Shown one piece after another: positions 1 through 5,573 of a stretch of 17,272 bases of DNA. Each line of letters opens with the position of its first letter. Position 1 is the stretch's first letter. The notes beneath the pieces are model-generated. The model was not told the origin of the DNA. It searched no databases and saw only the letters and a list, made by a program, of their open reading frames with translations. Source of the stretch: JBBQRS01 sp038214535 (GTDB lineage Bacteria > Chloroflexota > Anaerolineae > CG2-30-64-16); the NCBI GenBank assembly GCA_038214535.1, contig JBBQRS010000106.1, forward strand, positions 1-17,272. Direction: 5' to 3'. The position numbers and the translations under genes are program-made.

Positions 1-1
1 G

Positions 2-121
2 GTCACGCATAATCACTTGTTCGCCAGTATTACCGACCTGGTCGCCGCCGTCGAACAGTTCCTAACCGATCTCGACAGCCATCGCGCCGAAGTGCTGTCT
101 GTCATTGGAAATCCCCAATGA
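2..121 (+). CDS. IS630-family transposase, C-terminal end (partial)
   Basis: The frame is open from the first complete codon of the window to a TGA at 119-121 and gives 39 residues. These include NHLFASITDLVAAVEQFL and end in VLSVIGNPQ. This matches the usual C-terminal tail of IS630/Tc1-like DDE transposases, a helix rich in aromatic and acidic residues followed by a short 'VLSLIGN'-type end. The catalytic DDE residues would lie upstream, outside the window. Only the gene's 3' end is present, so it cannot be judged whether the element is intact. The recognition rests on a short tail and is therefore moderately sure. Confidence 0.7.
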   Translation, partial: VTHNHLFASITDLVAAVEQFLTDLDSHRAEVLSVIGNPQ

Positions 122-143
122 CTTTTGTGGACTTATTTAGGAT
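122..143. mobile_element. possible right end of the IS630-type element
   Basis: Right after the transposase stop lies an AT-rich stretch (TGTGGACTTATTTAGGATA) that runs into the first intergenic repeat. IS630 elements carry terminal inverted repeats close to the transposase stop and insert at TA. A TA sits at 143-144. The left end is outside the window, so the inverted repeat cannot be matched and the boundary is a guess. Confidence 0.3.
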
Positions 144-286
144 AGATTCACCACGAAGAAACGAAGTTTTTTATATCTATCCTTCGTTCCTTCGGGGTGG
201 CATTCAGGAGCGTTCATAGATTCACCACGAAAGAACGGGGAAGAAATAAGAAAAAACTTCGCTCCTTCGTGGTGCCATTCAGGAGG
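142..286. repeat. tandem pair of CACCACGAAG-family palindromic repeats
   Basis: Two diverged copies lie head to tail with a period of 74 nt. Copy one spans 142-210 and copy two 216-286. Each begins ATAGATTCACCACGAA, passes through an AT-rich centre, returns with CTTCG...CCTTCG(T/G)GGTG, and ends with CATTCAGGAG. Each copy can fold into an imperfect stem-loop. The tail of the second copy contains AGGAGG, which serves as the ribosome-binding site of the nitroreductase gene at 293. Confidence 0.8.
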
Positions 287-292
287 CAGAAG

Positions 293-802
293 ATGGACAC
301 TTTGGAGGCAATCCGGACGCGGCGGAGCATCCGCGCATACACCGACGAACTGATCACCGACGAACAGATTGACGCCTTGCTATCGGCGGCGATGCAGGCG
401 CCCTCCGCAGGCAACCAGCAGCCGTGGCACTTCGTCGTCATCCGCAAGCGCGCCGGGCTGGAGCAGCTCGCCGATATGTTGCCCTATGGCAAGATGTTGC
501 ACCACGCGCCGCTGAGCATCATCGTCTGCGCGGACGTGGAGCACGAATCGAACCGCGGTTACTGGGTGCAGGACTGCTCCAACGCGACGATGAACCTGTT
601 GCTGGCCGCGCACGCGATGGGTCTCGGCGCGGTGTGGCTGGGGGTCTACCCGCGCGATCAGCGCGTGGCGGAGCTACGCCGCCTGCTGAGCCTGCCTGAA
701 GGCGTCACCCCGCTCTGCGTGGTCGCCCTCGGCCACCCCGCCGAGGACGTGGCCCCGACCGACCGCTACCAGTCCGACCGCATGCACCAGGAGAAATGGT
801 AG
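293..802 (+). CDS. nitroreductase family protein (FMN-dependent)
   Basis: The 169-residue product has the layout of a minimal nitroreductase, a homodimeric cytoplasmic FMN flavoenzyme that uses NAD(P)H. Visible marks are the FMN-phosphate motif RTRRSIRAY (8-16), the APSAGNQQPWHFVV segment (36-49), the helix with N98 and LLLAAHAMGLGAVWLG (102-117), VVALGHPAE (143-151), and the typical C-terminal RYQSDRMHQEKW. The natural substrate cannot be read from sequence. ATG 293 is chosen because AGGAGG at 281-286 lies 6 nt upstream and the family motif starts there. The frame is open back to 197, but that part is repeat DNA and encodes only Lys/Arg-rich sequence. The gene stands alone between two repeats, and the 811-875 hairpin follows its stop directly. 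Confidence 0.93.
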   Translation: MDTLEAIRTRRSIRAYTDELITDEQIDALLSAAMQAPSAGNQQPWHFVVIRKRAGLEQLADMLPYGKMLHHAPLSIIVCADVEHESNRGYWVQDCSNATMNLLLAAHAMGLGAVWLGVYPRDQRVAELRRLLSLPEGVTPLCVVALGHPAEDVAPTDRYQSDRMHQEKW

Positions 803-810
803 AAGATTTT

Positions 811-875
811 CACCACCAAGGAACGAAGGCACGAGGTAAATATAAAAAACTTCGTGCCTTCGTTCCTTCGTGGTG
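811..875. repeat. CACGAAGG-family long stem-loop between convergent genes
   Basis: Arms 811-836 and 850-875 match at 24 of 26 positions around a 13-nt A/T-rich loop. The arms are made of the words GGAACGAA and GGCACGA. The hairpin lies 8 nt after the nitroreductase stop and 5 nt from the stop of the convergent NLR-like gene, where it could end transcription from both sides. The same family occurs at 142-286. Confidence 0.85.
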
Positions 876-880
876 AGTCT

Positions 881-3307
881 TCACGCCATAAACGCGAGGT
901 TACGCTTCACGCTATGAATATGCGGGTGATCTGGAGACAGGTTGCGCTGCAGGATGCTCAGCGCGCGTTCCAGCGCGGCGCGTGCGCCGTCCCGGTCGCC
1001 TTGCAGGTAGCGCACCGTGGCCAGGTTGTTGAGCCAGTTGGCCGCATCGGGGTGGTCGGGGCCAAGCGCCGCCTCGGTGATGCGCAGGGCGCGTTCGTAT
1101 TGCCGCAGGGCCCCGGCGTAGTCCTTGCGATGCTGTAAGACCCGCCCAAGGCTGTCCAGGTCATTTGCCAGGGTCGGGTGATCGGGACCGAACGCCGCTT
1201 CGTCAATCGCCAGCGCGCGGGTGTAGTGTGCCTCCGCTTCCTCCCACTGCCCCAGATCCTCCAACACCAGCCCCAGGTTGAGCAAGCGGATCGCCGTGTC
1301 CGGGTGATCCGGCCCCACCTGCCCTTCGGTGAGGCGCAATGCGCGTTCGAGGTGGGCGCGGGCGGGTTCGAGCGCACCGAGATCGCGCAGGGTCAACGCG
1401 AGCGAGTTCAGGTAGGGCGCAAGGCGCGGGTCGTCGGGGCCGAGCGTCGCTTCGGCCAGCGCCAGCGCCTGTTCCTGCATTGGCTGCGCTCCGGCGGCGT
1501 CGCCCAGGCCGCGCAGGATCGCGCCCAGGTTGATGCGCCGCGTGGCAATTTCGATGTGGTCGGGGTCCGGCGCGGCTTCGTCCATGCGTAGTGCGCGTTC
1601 CAGCAGCGCCCGCGCGCCCACCAGGTCGCCCAACGCCTCCAGCGTTAGCGCGAGGTCGTTCAGGCGCACCGAGACGATGGGATCATCCGGCCCCAGCGCG
1701 GCTTCGGCCAGCGCCAGCGCGCGCTGACGGGCGTCGCGCGCCGGGCCGAACGCGCCGATCTCGTGCAACTGCGCGCCGAGCACGCGCCACAGGCCACTCG
1801 CTGCCAGGGGCCGCCCCGCAGTCTCCGTCCATGTCGCCGCGGCTGTGAGGTGCGCGCGATAGGGCGCGGCCGCCGCGGGCGTATTCGTCTCGGTGGCAGC
1901 CTCGGCCAACGCTTCCAGCGCCTCGCCCAGTGTGCTGAGGATGCTCTCATCGGCGGCGCTGTCTTGCAGGCGCGCAAATTCGGCCAGCAGCGCGTGGATC
2001 GTAGGATCGGGATAACTGCGCATCGAGATCAACCCGCGGCGGGCCAGTAACGCCAGCGCGCGCCCGGCGTGGCGTGAGGTCGCCTCCGCGCCATCTACCA
2101 GCCGATAGAGCAACGCGTGCGGGATGGGCGCGGTGGGCGCGCAGTAGCCACACGCACGAAATAGCTGCATCGCCGCGGCGCCGTCGCGCACGTCCTCCAC
2201 CAGGCTGAGCCAGCTTGCGCTGAACGTGGCGGGCAGGCCGGGATGCGTGGTTGGGCTGTATCCCGCCCAGTCGGCCAACGATTCATGCGCCAGCGCGGCC
2301 CCGCGGTTCAACTCGGCCAAATAGGCCGCGGGCGTGAGATCGGCATTGCCCTTCAGATAGCGGCCCGCCAGGTCGAGCGCGAGGGGCAGACCCGCCAGCC
2401 GCCCGGAGAGCGCGTCCAGGTCGGTGTCCGCGGCGTCCGCGAGGCGTGGGGCCAGCGCGCGCAATAGATCGCGACCCTCCGCCCCCTCCAACGGTTCGAG
2501 CGCATGGCAGACGACATCCAGGTCTTCGGGCCACGCATCGTTGCGCGACGTGACCAGCACGCGCACCGCGCCCAGCCGGGGCAGCCAGTCGCGCAGCGTC
2601 GCCGGCTCCTCGACGCCGTCCAGCACCACCAGGCGGTTCGGGTCGCCGGCCCAGACGCGCAGCGTGGCCGCGGCCTGGTCGGGTTGCGTTTCGGGCCAGG
2701 GTGAGACGCCCATCGCGCGCCCGCACTCGACGACCTCCGGCTCGAACCCTATCGCCGCGGCGATCCAGTGAACGCCCTCGAACCAGCGCCCATAATGGTG
2801 GCAGAACTCGATCGCGAGTTGCGTCTTGCCAGAGCCGCCGCCGCCCGTTAGAATCACCGGGCTGGTGGGCGTTTTCACTTCGGCGTTCTCGGTGGGCAGC
2901 AGGTGCGCGGCCAGGGCCAGCAGGTCGGCGTCGCGGCCGGTGAAGGCCTTGTTGCGTGGATAGGGCAGGCGCGAACCGGGGGGCAGGGGTGCGGCCTCGG
3001 GCAAGCTGTTGGACTGCGGTGGGGGCGGCGCGACCACGGCCAGCAGCGCAGCGACCGTCTGTTGCAGGGGTTCCACGTCCGCGCGTTCCTCGCCTGCCGC
3101 GCGCAGCAGGGCGGCCAGCCACCCCTCGCGGTTGGCCGTCTCGACCACGGCGCGCGTCGCGTCGCGCAGGTTGTCGCGCGGGGTCGCGACCTGATCAAGC
3201 CGCCTGTCGAGCCGGAACTGGAGCAACTCTTCCAGCGCGTCCTGGTCGAACGCGTCGAGCAAGGCATCGCGAAACTGTGTCATTTGCGGGCCGGTGAGCC
3301 GGGGCAT
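881..3307 (-). CDS. NLR-like STAND NTPase: EAD1-like domain, NB-ARC, seven TPRs
   Basis: The 808-residue protein has three parts. Residues 1-90 form a small helical domain (QFRDALLDAF, DQDALEELLQFRLDR, ANREGWLAALLRAA) resembling effector-associated domain 1 of bacterial conflict systems. After a Pro-rich linker, an NTPase begins with RNKAFTGRDADLL (118-130). It has Walker A GGGGSGKT (155-162), Walker B RLVVLDGVEEP (225-235), the sensor-like VRVLVTSRND (248-257), GLPLA (306-310) and a winged-helix-like LLARRGLIS. The C-terminus carries seven TPRs with an exact 42-residue period, each marked by a GPDHP-like turn at residues 539, 581, 623, 665, 707, 749 and 791. By family, such proteins oligomerise on ligand binding by the repeats. 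No nuclease, protease, TIR or membrane effector is fused, so an effector in trans is inferred. Start ATG 3307 has GGGAG upstream and a TATAAT box. Confidence 0.88.
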   Translation of the reverse strand: MPRLTGPQMTQFRDALLDAFDQDALEELLQFRLDRRLDQVATPRDNLRDATRAVVETANREGWLAALLRAAGEERADVEPLQQTVAALLAVVAPPPPQSNSLPEAAPLPPGSRLPYPRNKAFTGRDADLLALAAHLLPTENAEVKTPTSPVILTGGGGSGKTQLAIEFCHHYGRWFEGVHWIAAAIGFEPEVVECGRAMGVSPWPETQPDQAAATLRVWAGDPNRLVVLDGVEEPATLRDWLPRLGAVRVLVTSRNDAWPEDLDVVCHALEPLEGAEGRDLLRALAPRLADAADTDLDALSGRLAGLPLALDLAGRYLKGNADLTPAAYLAELNRGAALAHESLADWAGYSPTTHPGLPATFSASWLSLVEDVRDGAAAMQLFRACGYCAPTAPIPHALLYRLVDGAEATSRHAGRALALLARRGLISMRSYPDPTIHALLAEFARLQDSAADESILSTLGEALEALAEAATETNTPAAAAPYRAHLTAAATWTETAGRPLAASGLWRVLGAQLHEIGAFGPARDARQRALALAEAALGPDDPIVSVRLNDLALTLEALGDLVGARALLERALRMDEAAPDPDHIEIATRRINLGAILRGLGDAAGAQPMQEQALALAEATLGPDDPRLAPYLNSLALTLRDLGALEPARAHLERALRLTEGQVGPDHPDTAIRLLNLGLVLEDLGQWEEAEAHYTRALAIDEAAFGPDHPTLANDLDSLGRVLQHRKDYAGALRQYERALRITEAALGPDHPDAANWLNNLATVRYLQGDRDGARAALERALSILQRNLSPDHPHIHSVKRNLAFMA

Positions 3308-3324
3308 TTACGTCTCCCGGATGA

Positions 3325-3353
3325 ATTATAGCAAGGCGCGTAAGAAAAGGAAA
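3325..3353 (-). promoter_or_regulatory. putative promoter of the NLR-like gene
   Basis: On the minus strand a consensus TATAAT (3325-3330) lies 17 nt from a weak -35, TTTCCT (3348-3353). A start near 3318 gives a leader of about 10 nt that just holds the ribosome-binding site. The -35 falls inside the edge of the neighbouring repeat. The -10 is strong and the -35 poor. Confidence 0.5.
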
Positions 3354-3455
3354 CAAGCAGACAGGGAAACAAGGAGACATGTAGACATGCCGGACAAGAA
3401 ACCCGGTTTCTGGCTGTGGCGTCCTTGTTTCCTTGTCTACTTATCTACTTGTCCC
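3349..3455. repeat. GACAAG-family imperfect inverted repeat overlapping the GNAT 3' end
   Basis: The left arm (3349-3378) is built from ACAAGCAG, ACAGGGAA and ACAAGGAG. The right arm (3421-3455), read on the other strand, is built from ACAAGTAG, ATAAGTAG and ACAAGGAA. The centre holds a smaller palindrome, AGAAACCCGGTTTCT, at 3397-3411. The element fills the gap between the NLR-like gene and the GNAT gene and reaches into the GNAT coding region. Confidence 0.7.
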
Positions 3456-4195
3456 CCTGACCGTACGCGATACCAATAGCGATAAGATTCCGCGAAGCCG
3501 AGGCGGGCGTAGAGACGCAGCGCGGGCGGGTTATTGAGCATCACCTGTAGATAGGCCGTCGTCGCGCCGTTCGTCCCTCCCCACGCCAGCAGCCCCGCCA
3601 CGATCTGCCCGCCGAAGCCGCGCCCGCGGTAGGCGGGGTCCGTCACGATGTCATATAGCCCGACGTAGCCGGCTTGCGCGACGCCCAGCCCGGTGGCAAC
3701 CACGCGCCCATCGGCGGAGAGCGACGCATACGCGTGCGCCGGGACGATGTTTGCGAGGATGCGCGGCAGTACGGCGCGCGGGTGCGCCGAGAGGTCGCTG
3801 AGGCGCGTGAAGGCGTCCAGCCAGCCGGGCGTCAACTCCGGCGTGATCTCCACATCGGGCGGCATCGCGTGGACGGCCCGCGCCAGGTCGAGCCGTTGGA
3901 CGGAGGTGTGCGCGTCGGCGTCATAGCCGCGTTCCGCCAGTGCCGCGTCGAGATCGGGCGGGGCCGCGCCCTCGGCCAGCTTGAAGATCACCGGCAGGCC
4001 GCGCGCGTGGTAAAGCGGCTCGCAGAAGGCCAGCTTCGCGTCGAGGTCGCGCGTCGCGGGGTAGAGCGGGTTGATCGAGTTGGCGCGGCGCGTGTAGCCC
4101 TCTGCGAAGCGCAGCAGCCACCCGTCATAGACCACGGTTTGCAGCGCGGGCCACGCGTTCAGCGAAATCTCTTCGAGCGCAAGGGGTGTCAGCAT
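3437..4195 (-). CDS. GNAT-family N-acetyltransferase
   Basis: The 252-residue product contains the acetyl-CoA-binding motif A, VTDPAYRGRGFGGQIV (184-199, with the R-G-x-G-x-G loop at 190-195), and motif B, NNPPALRLYARLGF (221-234). The N-terminal part has YDGWLLRFAEGYTRRANS (23-40), a signature of the two-domain Rv0428c-like GNAT group. The acceptor substrate is unknown. ATG 4195 has GAGAGAGG just upstream. The last residues (GQVDK) are encoded by the GACAAG-family repeat, so the original C-terminus has probably been replaced after YWYRV. The leader carries a very strong stem-loop (4202-4279). A divergent gene starts at 4402. Confidence 0.9.
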   Translation of the reverse strand: MLTPLALEEISLNAWPALQTVVYDGWLLRFAEGYTRRANSINPLYPATRDLDAKLAFCEPLYHARGLPVIFKLAEGAAPPDLDAALAERGYDADAHTSVQRLDLARAVHAMPPDVEITPELTPGWLDAFTRLSDLSAHPRAVLPRILANIVPAHAYASLSADGRVVATGLGVAQAGYVGLYDIVTDPAYRGRGFGGQIVAGLLAWGGTNGATTAYLQVMLNNPPALRLYARLGFAESYRYWYRVRSGGQVDK

Positions 4196-4201
4196 AGGCC
4201 T

Positions 4202-4279
4202 CTCTCTTCCTTTGTAGTTGCGGCTTCAGCCGCTCCGCGCGCTCCGAGCGGCTGAAGCCGCAACTACAAAGGAAGAGAG
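4202..4279. repeat. perfect 34-bp inverted repeat, GGCTTCAGCC family
   Basis: Arms 4202-4235 and 4246-4279 are perfectly complementary around a 10-nt G/C loop. Their core is TTGTAGTTGCGGCTTCAGCC. The element lies in the leader of the GNAT gene. Its outer 5 nt on the gene side overlap the Shine-Dalgarno region (4199-4206). A second member lies at 8462-8525. Confidence 0.95.
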
Positions 4280-4307
4280 TATATCAGTGATATAAACCGA
4301 TTCCCAA
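4278..4307 (-). promoter_or_regulatory. putative promoter of the GNAT gene
   Basis: On the minus strand TTGGGA (4302-4307) and TATACT (4278-4283) are separated by 18 nt. The -10 overlaps the last two bases of the inverted repeat. A start near 4271 would place most of the hairpin at the very 5' end of the mRNA. Confidence 0.5.
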
Positions 4308-4401
4308 CCGCGTCTTCATCATATCTTGACGCGGTCCTGTTATCCTGTAGTCAAGTCGGCGGAACACGGACCGGCGAAAATCTCAAGAAGGAGCTTTGCA
4401 G

Positions 4402-5169
4402 ATGACACGCAAGTTAGATTTGAAGCGTGCGCTGGGCATCGGGGTCGCCACCGCGGCCATTGCGGTCACCACGGCGTTCGCCGCACCGCAACTCAGCCAG
4501 GCGGCCACGACAAACAGCGCGGTCGTGCAGGGCCGTGGGCCGGGGGTGGGCGTCGGGCCGACGGATACCTATCTGGCCGACGCGCTGGGCATCACGACGG
4601 TGGACCTGACCGCCGCGCAGCAGAAGGCCTACGAGGCGGGCATCCAGCAGGCCCTCGACGCCGGGCTGATCACGCAGGCGCAGGCCGACCAGTTACGTAA
4701 CGGTCAGGGTCGCCGCGGGCTGCCCATGCTCGAGTGGAGCGGGGCCGACGTGGATCATGGGGCGCTGTTGGCCGATGCGTTGGGCATCACGACGACCCAA
4801 CTGACTGCGGCGCAACAGGTAGCCGCCGACGCCCGTCTGGCGCAGGCCGTGACGGATGGGAAGCTGACGCAGGCGCAGGCCGACATGATGAAGGCCGAGC
4901 AGGCCCTGCGCCAGTACATCCAGGACAACAAGCTGTACGACAAGGCGGTCGCGGCGGCTGTGGCCGATGGGGTCATTACCCAGGCGCAGGCCGACACGAT
5001 CCTGGCGGGTCGCACGAACATGCGCGGTGACTTCGGTCGCGGCGGCTTCGGTGACTTCGATGGGCCGCGCGGCGGCGATCGGGGCGGGCGCGGCGACTTT
5101 GGTCGCAGCGGTTCAACGCCCGGCACTCAGCCCCCGACCAGCGCGCCGGTGCAGGGTTCCAGCTCGTAA
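4402..5169 (+). CDS. exported two-repeat protein with Gly/Arg-rich tail
   Basis: The 255-residue protein begins with a Sec-type signal peptide (basic n-region, hydrophobic GIGVATAAIAVTTAFA, likely cut after LSQA at 34). Two homologous units of about 42 residues follow at 57-98 and 122-163. Each reads LADALGITT...LTAAQQ...A.A..DG.(I/L)TQAQAD. A shorter third unit lies at 182-203. The tail, 208-236, is made of RGDFGRGGFGDFDGPRGG-like sequence, followed by a Thr/Pro/Ser end. Similar 'LGIT..L..AQ....A.....G.(I/L)T..QAD' units occur in uncharacterised exported bacterial proteins; no enzymatic motif is visible. It probably acts outside the membrane. ATG 4402 is preferred over TTG 4396 because AAGAAGGAG (4385-4393) is well spaced. 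Confidence 0.8.
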   Translation: MTRKLDLKRALGIGVATAAIAVTTAFAAPQLSQAATTNSAVVQGRGPGVGVGPTDTYLADALGITTVDLTAAQQKAYEAGIQQALDAGLITQAQADQLRNGQGRRGLPMLEWSGADVDHGALLADALGITTTQLTAAQQVAADARLAQAVTDGKLTQAQADMMKAEQALRQYIQDNKLYDKAVAAAVADGVITQAQADTILAGRTNMRGDFGRGGFGDFDGPRGGDRGGRGDFGRSGSTPGTQPPTSAPVQGSSS

Positions 5170-5177
5170 GCTCGAAC

Positions 5178-5253
5178 GCAACGGATACGAACGGATAAAC
5201 GGATAAACGGATGGGGCACGTGCCCCATCCGCTTACCCGTTTTCATCCGTTGC
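5178..5253. repeat. GGATAAAC-word inverted repeat
   Basis: The left arm, 5178-5219, reads GCAACGGAT, then GGATAAAC words, then GGATGGGGCAC. The right arm, 5220-5253, is its complement, with one 8-nt word fewer. The centre is a loop-free palindrome GGATGGGGCAC/GTGCCCCATCC. It follows the exported-protein stop by 8 nt and may act as its terminator. The gap 5170-5573 is made up of this element, two further repeats and a promoter. Confidence 0.85.
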
Positions 5254-5260
5254 CCCGATC

Positions 5261-5333
5261 TCACGCGGAGACGCGGAAGAGCAGAGGAGCAGAGGATTAA
5301 ATCCTTCTCCGCGTTCTCCGTGTCTCCGCGTGA
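5261..5333. repeat. ACGCGGAG-family stem-loop, copy upstream of the galactosidase
   Basis: The outer arms TCACGCGGAGACGCGG (5261-5276) and CCGTGTCTCCGCGTGA (5318-5333) pair at 15 of 16 positions. A G/A-rich stretch and the small palindrome GGATTAAATCC lie inside. Related copies are at 7651-7715 and 9061-9127. Confidence 0.85.
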
Positions 5334-5336
5334 GCA

Positions 5337-5396
5337 CCTTCGCGATCTTCGCGCTTCGAGATCTTCGCGTCCCTCCGCGTCTTCGTGTTCCAAACC
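5337..5396 (-). repeat. 60-nt CACGAAG module, inverted partner of 7589-7648
   Basis: The reverse complement of 5337-5396 aligns without gaps to 7589-7648 at about 52 of 60 positions, ending in CGAAGCGCGAAGATCGCGAA. It joins directly to the ACGCGGAG stem-loop at 5261-5333, as its partners do at 7651 and 9061. It is thus half of a two-module element. Confidence 0.85.
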
Positions 5397-5446
5397 GCCC
5401 CAATCCTCCAAATAATCCAATCATTCGCAATGTTCCGTTTATTGGA

Positions 5447-5475
5447 TTGACAACCCCCGCCCGCGCGGATAAAAT
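5447..5475 (+). promoter_or_regulatory. sigma70-type promoter of the beta-galactosidase gene
   Basis: A consensus TTGACA (5447-5452) and TAAAAT (5470-5475) are separated by exactly 17 nt. Initiation near 5482 gives a leader of about 90 nt. A single-arm AATTCGTAATT repeat copy lies within the leader (5518-5540). No operator-like palindrome overlaps the promoter. Confidence 0.75.
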
Positions 5476-5573
5476 ATAGCCGCGTATGTGACGCAACCCC
5501 ACACACGCAAAACCGAGCTCGTAATTCGTAATTTTCAATTCATCATTGTTTCGCAACAAGGAGGTTGTCCCGC

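Noticed and set aside
197..292. N-terminal extension of the nitroreductase from 197
   Set aside because: The extension is repeat DNA encoding Lys/Arg-rich sequence. The AGGAGG and the family's conserved start both point to ATG 293.
1000..1800. CRISPR-like regular spacing of similar sequence
   Set aside because: The 126-nt period is the coding of 42-residue TPR units, not short repeats with unique spacers.
4326..4360. Promoter for the exported two-repeat protein (TTGACG at 4326)
   Set aside because: The -35-like box is good, but no acceptable -10 lies 16-18 nt downstream, so I did not list it.
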